Source: Phycisphaerales bacterium UBA7708 (lineage in GTDB: Bacteria; Planctomycetota; Phycisphaerae; Sedimentisphaerales; Anaerohalosphaeraceae). Taken from it: a stretch of 5,320 bases of DNA. The stretch lies in NCBI GenBank assembly GCA_002482415.1, contig DLFY01000239.1, positions 7,598 through 12,917 of the forward strand, read 5' to 3'. Positions 1-5,320 of this stretch are shown one piece after another. The stretch's first letter is position 1, and the number at the start of each line of letters is the position of its first letter. The position numbers were made by a program, and so were the translations under genes. The notes below the pieces were generated by a model. That model was not told the origin of the DNA. It did no database searches and worked only from the letters and a program-made list of their open reading frames with translations.

Positions 1-464
1 CCCTGCTGTTTGATTATAAGCAACTGGATTTAACCAAAATTGAGTTTGACCGTACAGCAATCGCGGAAGTCAATCCACAATCGTATGAAATGGCCCAGCT
101 TGACGGGATCACTTGGTATGATCTCGATAAGATGATGTGTCTGGGCTATAAAGATGTTACGGATAAAGAATTCTGGGTTCGCGGGCACATTCCCGGCCGG
201 CCTATAATGCCCGGCGTCATTATGATTGAAGCGGCCGCACAGCTTTGCAGTTTCTTTATGAGGAGAATCTACGGTTTGAAGGGATTTATCGGTTTTGCCG
301 GAATCGACGAAACCAAATTCCGTGAAACCGTCGTTCCGGGCAATCGCCTTTATATGCTGGGCCACATTCACAAAGTCCGAAGCCGGCAATTCGCCGCCAA
401 AGTGCAGGGTATTGTCAACGACAAACTGGCTTTCGAGACCGTTATCAGTGGAATGAATGTCTGA
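1..464 (+). CDS. fabZ: FabZ-type 3-hydroxyacyl-ACP dehydratase, 5' partial
   Basis: This is a hot-dog-fold dehydratase that would remove water from 3-hydroxyacyl-ACP in cytoplasmic fatty acid elongation. The frame is open to the left edge (first whole codon at base 3), giving 153 visible residues; the true start lies outside. The ATG at 90 is not the start: the 29 upstream codons encode a segment ending IAEVNPQSYEM, which lines up with the N-terminal ILELLPHRFPF region of E. coli FabZ. The active site is clear: GHIPGRPIMPG with the catalytic His at bases 186-188, then MIEAAAQ with the catalytic Glu at 228-230. They are 14 residues apart, as His and Glu are in FabZ. Later GFAGIDETKFRETVVPG matches the FabZ FAGIDEARFKRPVVPG segment. 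The stop overlaps the next start. Whether this is the housekeeping FabZ or a paralogue cannot be told, since planctomycetes often carry several. Confidence 0.9.
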   Translation, partial: LLFDYKQLDLTKIEFDRTAIAEVNPQSYEMAQLDGITWYDLDKMMCLGYKDVTDKEFWVRGHIPGRPIMPGVIMIEAAAQLCSFFMRRIYGLKGFIGFAGIDETKFRETVVPGNRLYMLGHIHKVRSRQFAAKVQGIVNDKLAFETVISGMNV

Positions 465-1627
465 TGCCGCCCCGACTTGAAGAGTCTTTTGTTTCCTCTT
501 TGAGTCTGGGTTCTGAAACTGAAATAATTCCAGCCCTTGCGGGTATCCCTGCCCGCAGGGGCCTTGTTCTTTTTGCCGACTCCGCAGATCGCCCTATTCA
601 GATGCTGTTATGTGCCGATCTGCGTCGCACGGCGAGAGCCAGACTGCTGACACAGAATCGGCAGCTATCTCGAAAAGCTGATATCTCCAAAGTCTGCACA
701 CGGATTTATTATACCTGCATCCAGTGTGAATTTGCCTGCCAGAAAGCCTACATTAGCCTGTGCCGAACGTATTTTCATGACCAGTTAGCCGACCTGGTCC
801 AATTGCCAAAGCCCTGTTTTGTCAAACTGGAAACCCGTCTGAAGCTGCCCTGGTTTGCCGTCACGGATAAACCAACACTGGATAAGAACACGGCGATATG
901 GGGACCATTTATCACCCGGAAAAACGCCAATCAATATGCGGAGATACTCACCAAGGCGTTTGGCCTGTGCCGCAACGCCGAGTGTCTTTCTTCGGGCCGA
1001 TATGACCTGTGCCCTTATTATCAGATGAAAACCTGCCCAGGCCCCTGCCTGCGTCCGGAACAACTGGCCCAATATCAACAAACTATCGCAGATGCTGTCT
1101 CGGTTGCTGACGCCGGGCCTGATGAGCATATCGCCACACTAACGGCCTCGATGCAGACTCTCTCTAAGAATCTGGAGTTTGAAAAAGCCCGCCATGTTCG
1201 GGATCAAATTGAACTCCTCAAAAAACTAACCCAGCCTGAATTTCGTGAGATTGGCCCCCTCTCGGCGTTTCGTATCCTGCATATCGACCTGGCTCAAAAA
1301 GACAAAAAGAATCTGTTGTGGATTGCATTTGTCGCAACCGCCTCTGATATTCGTGAACTCACATTCTCACTGGAACAGCTTGATACGGTAATCTCTGCTG
1401 TTCGGGATGTCGATACCTGTCAAACAGACACCCGCCCTGCCCAAATCCAGGAAAATCTGGGCCTGATTTGCCGATTCCTGTATCGCAGCAAAAAAGCGGG
1501 CTTGTGGCTGAATTGCTCCGATGGGAACTGTTTGAAGCCGGACACGCTTTTAGAACAGATAAAAATTGCATTTCCGAAAGTTTCTCTCGATTTCGACAAA
1601 ATGCAATCCCAAGAAGAGGCAGACTGA
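464..1627 (+). CDS. UvrC-related protein with Fe-S cysteines and UVR motif, no nuclease half
   Basis: This 387-residue protein resembles the N-terminal half of excinuclease subunit UvrC. Residues about 22-64 align with the GIY-YIG domain (GIPARRGLVLF, then ADLRRTARARL in place of AKNLRNRV), but the two tyrosine motifs are lost. Residues 118-166 match the UvrC linker (LPWFAVTD, then WGPFITRKNANQYAEIL). Cysteines 169 or 174, 183, 191 and 195 end in C-x7-C-x3-C, the spacing of the last three cysteines of the UvrC iron-sulfur site. Residues about 222-256 hold the UVR motif (LEFEKARHVRDQIELL), which in UvrC contacts UvrB. The tail (262-387) shows no RNase H-like catalytic acids and no HhH pair; UvrC is normally around 600 residues. 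A second cysteine run spans 78-100. The ATG overlaps the upstream stop and has no clear Shine-Dalgarno, so translational coupling is likely. It is probably a DNA-damage or UvrB-associated protein without nuclease activity; the function is inferred. Confidence 0.85.
   Translation: MPPRLEESFVSSLSLGSETEIIPALAGIPARRGLVLFADSADRPIQMLLCADLRRTARARLLTQNRQLSRKADISKVCTRIYYTCIQCEFACQKAYISLCRTYFHDQLADLVQLPKPCFVKLETRLKLPWFAVTDKPTLDKNTAIWGPFITRKNANQYAEILTKAFGLCRNAECLSSGRYDLCPYYQMKTCPGPCLRPEQLAQYQQTIADAVSVADAGPDEHIATLTASMQTLSKNLEFEKARHVRDQIELLKKLTQPEFREIGPLSAFRILHIDLAQKDKKNLLWIAFVATASDIRELTFSLEQLDTVISAVRDVDTCQTDTRPAQIQENLGLICRFLYRSKKAGLWLNCSDGNCLKPDTLLEQIKIAFPKVSLDFDKMQSQEEAD
533..574 (+). terminator. Terminator-like hairpin inside the start of the UvrC-like gene
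   Basis: Bases 533-543 (GCCCTTGCGGG) can pair with 552-562 (CCCGCAGGGGC) around an 8-base loop. This gives 11 continuous pairs, one of them a U-G wobble. A pyrimidine and T-rich run, TTGTTCTTTTT, follows at 564-574. The shape fits an intrinsic terminator or attenuator, 70 bases into the coding region. The T tract is interrupted and begins two bases after the stem, and the DNA is also coding (residues 23-37), so it may be a codon-choice accident. Confidence 0.35.
1555..1607 (-). terminator. Candidate terminator of the minus-strand operon, inside the convergent gene
   Basis: Read on the minus strand, ATTGCATTT (1607-1599) pairs perfectly with AAATGCAAT (1573-1565). An inner 5-base stem, CGAAA with TTTCG (1595-1591 with 1579-1575), shares the same axis. 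The minus-strand sequence then continues TTTTATCTGTT. The signal begins about 60 bases past the polyferredoxin stop and overlaps the last codons of the UvrC-like gene. The stem is AT-rich, so strength is uncertain. The 42-base convergent gap itself (1628-1669) holds no hairpin that I can see. Confidence 0.35.
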
Positions 1628-1669
1628 TCCCGATGACCATTCTTTGATAATCCGGATAAGCCCCTGTGC

Positions 1670-2851
1670 TCAATCTTCAATCGCGGTTTCCAGCATATCA
1701 TATCCCTGGATTTTAAACGGCGACATACGCCACCTGTTTTCCGCTTCATCAAAGTAGGGTTCGCTGATTGCGTCCTGAATAGCCTGCGGTGTTGTTTGCG
1801 CGGAATCGTAATCGATCCTGACATCAATAAAGCCTGCCGCCGGCGACATGGAGACTTTCAAATAGCCAGGAACCTCACTGATATCCTTGCGGTCCAGAAA
1901 GAATACAAACAATTTGGCACTGCCTCCGCAGGTGACACCCTCGATTTTTAAATGACAGGTCGAGAGGTGTTGAGGGGACTGACCTTCACGTGCATAAACA
2001 AATGATGGGAGAGGTATAAAAACCGAGGCCAGATAGACCGCCAGGAGGCTTATCGCTATGCCGGCAAAGATGGTCCAGCCGGGATGCTTTACCCACACCC
2101 GCCCGAATCGCATCCATTGAAGAGCATTACGCTGACGCCGGGGGCATTTATCAACACATTCCATACATGCGATGCAATCGGCGGACACCACCTGTTTTAC
2201 GGATGCAACCTGAATCGCCATGGGACAGGCTTTTGAACAGGCACCACAGTTATTACAGGCCTGCGGGTCCCTTACAATGCGGGTCGCTCCGAACCGCGAA
2301 AACGGATTCATGACGGCAGCAAATGGGCATAACCAGCGGCAGAACGGCATGGATATGAAAAAAGCAGATATGACAAACAGGACGAGGACTGCATACGTTG
2401 TCCATTTCGCTTCTTCGCCAAGAGTAATAACCGCATAACACGGATCGACGCTGCGTATGACCAGTTCGGCAGCCCGCCAGGTCAGCCACAGCATGACTGC
2501 TAATACAGCATATTTCAGGAGGGACAATATTGAATTCACAGCCGGCGGGATAGAAAATTGCCGGAAGCCGAGTTTACGTGCAATGACTCGCATCCATTCA
2601 GCGATTGCCCCGAGGGGACACAGGTATCCGCAAAAAGCACGCTTAAAACACAGTGTCAGCAGGATAACTGCTGCCAGCATGAAAAAATTGGATACCCGAA
2701 GGGAACAGTACATGCCGCCCTCCACAAAATAGCTGTAGAGGCTTTCCACTCCCCCCATCGGACACCACGTCTCAACATTGCGGCGCAGAATAAATACACC
2801 CGTCAGTATCCAGATCAGGAAAAATGTTTGGATCAGATGTCGAACTTTCAT
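1670..2851 (-). CDS. Membrane polyferredoxin (NapH/CcoG/NosR type) with C-terminal HMA-like domain
   Basis: This 393-residue inner-membrane iron-sulfur protein likely moves electrons between the membrane or cytoplasm and a periplasmic partner. Hydrophobic helices lie at about 7-22, 54-72, 108-126, 153-168 and 258-280. Two CxxxCP motifs (CGYLCP 74-79, CRWLCP 171-176) are the signature of the NapH, CcoG and NosR family. Two four-cysteine ferredoxin clusters follow: CNNCGACSKACP (199-210) and CIACMECVDKCP (226-237). A WCPMGGVE segment (29-36) follows the first helix. Positive charges at the N-terminus and around the clusters put the clusters in the cytoplasm and the segment after helix 5 in the periplasm. 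That segment (about 297-383) reads as a beta-alpha-beta-beta-alpha-beta HMA-like fold with LKIEGVTCGGSA, where the second Cys of CxxC is Ser311. The ATG has CAGGA ten bases upstream; an in-frame TGA lies 21 bases upstream. The substrate is unknown. CcoG, a relative, has been reported to reduce copper for cbb3 oxidase assembly. Confidence 0.9.
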   Translation of the reverse strand: MKVRHLIQTFFLIWILTGVFILRRNVETWCPMGGVESLYSYFVEGGMYCSLRVSNFFMLAAVILLTLCFKRAFCGYLCPLGAIAEWMRVIARKLGFRQFSIPPAVNSILSLLKYAVLAVMLWLTWRAAELVIRSVDPCYAVITLGEEAKWTTYAVLVLFVISAFFISMPFCRWLCPFAAVMNPFSRFGATRIVRDPQACNNCGACSKACPMAIQVASVKQVVSADCIACMECVDKCPRRQRNALQWMRFGRVWVKHPGWTIFAGIAISLLAVYLASVFIPLPSFVYAREGQSPQHLSTCHLKIEGVTCGGSAKLFVFFLDRKDISEVPGYLKVSMSPAAGFIDVRIDYDSAQTTPQAIQDAISEPYFDEAENRWRMSPFKIQGYDMLETAIED

Positions 2852-2861
2852 GCCGGCAAAA

Positions 2862-2866
2862 TCCTG
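2862..2866 (-). promoter_or_regulatory. Weak Shine-Dalgarno site of the polyferredoxin gene
   Basis: The minus strand reads CAGGA, ten bases before the ATG at 2851, within the 30-base gap after the secreted TPR gene. The spacing is a little long. No promoter or hairpin is visible in this gap, which fits cotranscription with the genes upstream. Confidence 0.45.
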
Positions 2867-2881
2867 TATGATTCAACTATT

Positions 2882-3751
2882 TTATTTGCTGGATGCGCAC
2901 TTGTCCTTCATACTGCAGGAACCGCAACTGGAGCCGCCGGTACAGCCGGACTGGGTAATCTTGCTTTGGGCAGCCAAGACCGCTTTCAATTCTTCGGTGT
3001 TCTGCAAGGGGACATATTCGGCGCTTCTTTGAATCATACTCTGGATAATGGGCTGTTCACTGGGGATTGTATGCTCCATCAGGATCTTGAGGTTCGACAA
3101 GGCTTTTTCTTTGTCTCCTGCAGCGGAGTACACCCGCGCGAGGTCAAAGTAGGACATCGCGTTGGCCTTCGGTTCGAGCTCAATGGCTTTAATTGCATTC
3201 ATTGCGTCCTCGATTTTGCCTGTACGGGCCAGAATGACCGCCTCGAGGGTTTTGTACCGTGCTGGTTTTTCCGTGAATTGCTTTGATGCAGCAAATTTTG
3301 CGGCGTCTTCATTTTTGCCGGTCAGCAGAAGGGTCTCAAGCACATTGACGGCAAAATCCACCGTATCAAACCTGGCGGCTGCGGCCATATCGATTTCCAG
3401 CGACTCCGAATAGTACCCTTTACTGTAATAGTATGCCCGCACTGCGACTGCATACGATTTCCATTTCTCGGCGTTGGTTTCTTCAGCAAGCAGCTTTTTG
3501 AGCTTAATAACCCGCTGAAGAATTGCATATTGATCCCGGTAGTAAGGGACCTGGGGATTGGCTTTGGCCGCAGACGCATATTCCTGGAGTGCAGAAGAAT
3601 ACTCTTTCTTTTTGACAATCAATTCTTCGACACTGGTTTCCAATTTGGCAATCTTCGGTTCATCCACCGCAGGCTTGGCCGGTGCGGTTTCAGCCGAGGC
3701 AAATTGAGCAATCGATAACAGAATCGTCAGGATTATGGTTTTAAACATCAT
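2882..3751 (-). CDS. Secreted TPR-like protein with a four-cysteine C-terminal tail
   Basis: This is a 289-residue exported helical-repeat protein. A Sec signal peptide is plain: MMFKT, a hydrophobic core, then FASA with likely cleavage before Glu21. Residues about 30-110 are charged helices with possible coiled-coil character (LETSVEELIVKKKEYSSALQ). TPR-like helix pairs follow, clearest at about 135-225 (KTLEAVILARTGKIEDAMNA, then SYFDLARVYSAAGDKEKALS). There is no cysteine in the mature chain until the last 20 residues, where C270, C276, C279 and C285 form C-x5-C-x2-C-x5-C in a Gly/Ser-rich tail with a nearby Met and Lys pair. That tail could bind a metal or an Fe-S cluster, or serve as a thiol pair; which one is not visible. 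The start is ATG at 3751, preceded by AAAGGGG; a TTG in frame at 3766 would lie upstream of that site. The gene lies between the TPR gene and the polyferredoxin gene, and its stop is 30 bases before the latter. Confidence 0.82.
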   Translation of the reverse strand: MMFKTIILTILLSIAQFASAETAPAKPAVDEPKIAKLETSVEELIVKKKEYSSALQEYASAAKANPQVPYYRDQYAILQRVIKLKKLLAEETNAEKWKSYAVAVRAYYYSKGYYSESLEIDMAAAARFDTVDFAVNVLETLLLTGKNEDAAKFAASKQFTEKPARYKTLEAVILARTGKIEDAMNAIKAIELEPKANAMSYFDLARVYSAAGDKEKALSNLKILMEHTIPSEQPIIQSMIQRSAEYVPLQNTEELKAVLAAQSKITQSGCTGGSSCGSCSMKDKCASSK

Positions 3752-3756
3752 GGTTT

Positions 3757-3763
3757 CCCCTTT
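3757..3763 (-). promoter_or_regulatory. Shine-Dalgarno site fixing the start of the secreted TPR protein
   Basis: The minus strand reads AAAGGGG, then AAACC, then ATGATG. This places a good ribosome site 5 bases before the ATG at 3751, or 8 before the next ATG at 3748. It rules against the in-frame TTG at 3766, which lies upstream of the site. Both ATG choices leave the signal peptide intact. Confidence 0.7.
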
Positions 3764-3767
3764 CAAT

Positions 3768-5320
3768 TTACTGATTGTCAGACGTTATTTTTAGTCGTAT
3801 TTTCGGCATTGCACCCTTACGGACCAATTCCTGTTCTATATCATTGGCCTGTTCAATCCGGCCGCATCGACGTAACGCATCACTAATCCACAATGATACC
3901 AGAGTCGGCTGTCCATTTAAAGGATAAATTTGGGCCAGAACAGCCTGGGCCTGGGTTGGATATTGGCTGCGGTACAGAGCAACCGACAGAACGGCAAGAT
4001 TTCGTATCACGTCATCCCGGGAAAGCAGATTCAGGCTATTGAGTTCGTTGAGCCGGGTCTGGATTAGTCGGCAATATCTATCCACAAGGTCCATCGGTAA
4101 GTTCATGGACAAAATGCTGTTGTAATCGACTGTCGCATCGCCGGTTACAGATTGCCCCTGAGTTCGCAGGATATCATCCAGGTTCCTGGCGAATGTCTCA
4201 GGGCGATCCATCCGCATGTCATAGTAAAGCATGTCCGTTCGCAATGAATTGTAAGTTACGTCATATTCATAATTTACAATGATTTCTCCCATTGACTCCA
4301 TGCGGGCTTTATAGATCTGATCATCGTACCATTTGGCTATAAAGCGTGTTTTGGCGGATTCATAGAGAGGTTCATTTTCATTAAAGGATTCTGGATGAAT
4401 CCAAGGCTTAATTATTTCAAGCGTATTAGCATCTTTTGTGTCGTTTTTGTCAAGCCATGTATTGATTGTATCAAAAACCAGGTTTGACTGCGGCTGGGTG
4501 ACCATCTGATTGGTCCATATCCACTGATAATACCGCTGTGAAGTTGATGATTGTCCTATAGCTCGATATGCATCGGCAAAGATTTTCAGACTATCAACAT
4601 CCGGTATTTCGGCTTGATTTTTTAACCTATCCAGAACATCCGGATTTTTAAATACGCCTGCTTGAGTTGTGTATTTTACCAGATTTAACAGTAACTCGAA
4701 CTCTTTGCGGCTCAGGTACGGCCTTTTGTTATCCATTATACGCTTTATTTCTTGTTCCGACTGCCCTTCTGTAAACAAGATATGAGCATAGGCATCTGCC
4801 ACCTTTGAAAAATCATTGCGATCCGGCGTCATGGCCTGCCAGAGCCTGTGATAATCGTCACGGAGAGCCGGCTGCATACATAAGACCTGATGTGTATCTT
4901 TTCGGCGGGACAAGCGATTTTTCTCTTCATCCCAGCCAAGAAGTCCTTCTGAAGAATCCCAATCCGGCCAGACCAGCGACAAAAACCGCCCTTCATTTCT
5001 AAAATCGGTCTGCGTTTTTCGAAAATAGGTGACAATTCCGGGCACATCGCTGGCGTCATGATAAAGGGCCAGATAATTCTGGTTATGTAAAATCGTCATA
5101 TCTTTAGCCGCGGCTATTTTCATCTGCTCGGTCTGAGATGTCTGGTAGTACAACCGAACAAGCGTTCTCCATAAGAAGATAGCGCTGGTCCCGGAATTCT
5201 GGGCATGGGCAGACAGGATATCGGTCAATTCTTTTTTGAGGCCGGCGGCCTCATACCAGTCGGCCATTTGACGCAGAACCGTCATATTATCCGGCATGCG
5301 ACGAAAACACAGGCTAATTT
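3768..5320 (-). CDS. Large TPR-like helical-repeat protein, 5' partial
   Basis: At least 516 residues are visible and the frame stays open to the right edge (ISLCFRR precedes the Met at 5297), so the real start is outside and that Met is internal. The chain is almost all amphipathic helices with TPR-like signatures: MPDNMTVLRQMADWYEAAG (from 5297), then DSLKIFADAYRAIGQSSTSQ near 4600-4540, and near the C-terminus LVSLWISDALRRCGRIEQAN. The repeats are irregular and I see no enzymatic motif, transmembrane helix or cysteine cluster in the visible part. Such proteins usually serve as protein-binding scaffolds. Its location is unknown because any signal peptide would be outside the window. The stop is 16 bases before the ATG of the secreted TPR gene, so the two are probably cotranscribed. 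Parts of the gene are AT-richer than the plus-strand genes: 4681-4740 is about 38 percent GC, against 55 percent at 1021-1080, both counted by hand. Confidence 0.75.
   Translation of the reverse strand, partial: ISLCFRRMPDNMTVLRQMADWYEAAGLKKELTDILSAHAQNSGTSAIFLWRTLVRLYYQTSQTEQMKIAAAKDMTILHNQNYLALYHDASDVPGIVTYFRKTQTDFRNEGRFLSLVWPDWDSSEGLLGWDEEKNRLSRRKDTHQVLCMQPALRDDYHRLWQAMTPDRNDFSKVADAYAHILFTEGQSEQEIKRIMDNKRPYLSRKEFELLLNLVKYTTQAGVFKNPDVLDRLKNQAEIPDVDSLKIFADAYRAIGQSSTSQRYYQWIWTNQMVTQPQSNLVFDTINTWLDKNDTKDANTLEIIKPWIHPESFNENEPLYESAKTRFIAKWYDDQIYKARMESMGEIIVNYEYDVTYNSLRTDMLYYDMRMDRPETFARNLDDILRTQGQSVTGDATVDYNSILSMNLPMDLVDRYCRLIQTRLNELNSLNLLSRDDVIRNLAVLSVALYRSQYPTQAQAVLAQIYPLNGQPTLVSLWISDALRRCGRIEQANDIEQELVRKGAMPKIRLKITSDNQ

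Noticed and set aside
195..202. 8-base palindrome GGCCGGCC
   Set aside because: It is explained by the Pro-Gly-Arg-Pro codons of the active site in a GC-rich stretch; there is no second copy or other context.
203..208. TATAAT resembling a -10 promoter box
   Set aside because: It lies in the conserved dehydratase active-site motif and has no fitting -35 hexamer about 17 bases upstream.
90..464. ATG at 90 as the start of the dehydratase
   Set aside because: The frame is open to the left edge and the upstream codons encode the expected N-terminal part of the FabZ fold, so this Met is internal.
785..1129. Minus-strand open frame of 114 codons
   Set aside because: It is the antisense shadow of the UvrC-like gene, whose motifs lie on the plus strand over the same bases.
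1689..1714. Small hairpin TCCAG/CTGGA followed by TTTT as a plus-strand terminator for the UvrC-like gene
   Set aside because: Only five pairs with a 12-base loop and a short T run, inside the polyferredoxin coding region; too weak to annotate.
2558..3286. Long plus-strand open frame of 242 codons
   Set aside because: It lies antisense to the polyferredoxin and the secreted TPR gene, both of which have clear motifs; its product has no recognisable domain and it has no ribosome site that I can see.
3752..3766. TTG at 3766 as the start of the secreted TPR protein
   Set aside because: The good ribosome site AAAGGGG lies downstream of it, and the ATG at 3751 gives a cleaner signal peptide.

Overview
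The window looks like a chromosomal segment of a Gram-negative-type bacterium, most likely a planctomycete of the Phycisphaerae group. This rests on the overall style of the proteins: a FabZ paralogue with a longer N-terminus, a shortened UvrC relative, a secreted tetratricopeptide-repeat (TPR) protein and a polyferredoxin with an extra C-terminal domain. It does not rest on a marker gene, so the taxon is only a moderate-confidence inference. There are no tRNAs, rRNAs, CRISPR repeats, insertion sequences or obvious signs of recent transfer. Coding density is almost complete, and no gene-free stretch exceeds about 45 bases.

Layout: two plus-strand genes converge on three minus-strand genes. 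Plus strand: a FabZ-type 3-hydroxyacyl-ACP dehydratase, cut by the left edge, overlaps by one base (TGATG) a 387-residue UvrC-related protein. The latter keeps the UvrC iron-sulfur cysteines and the UVR motif but has a degraded GIY-YIG domain and no C-terminal nuclease and HhH portion. A strong hairpin followed by a T-rich tract lies at the start of this second gene and could act as an internal attenuator.

Minus strand, read right to left: a large TPR-like helical-repeat protein cut by the right edge; 16 bases later a secreted TPR-like protein of 289 residues whose only four cysteines sit in a short tail; 30 bases later a five-helix membrane polyferredoxin of the NapH/CcoG/NosR type. The polyferredoxin carries a predicted periplasmic HMA-like domain in which the usual CxxC is CxxS. 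The tight spacing suggests one operon. Its own candidate terminator lies inside the 3' end of the convergent UvrC-like gene.

The most interesting idea is that the secreted Cys-tail protein and the periplasmic HMA-like domain of the polyferredoxin meet in the same compartment and handle a metal or a thiol redox step, with electrons supplied through the Fe-S clusters. This is inferred from gene order, predicted topology and cysteine placement, and nothing in the sequence identifies the substrate.
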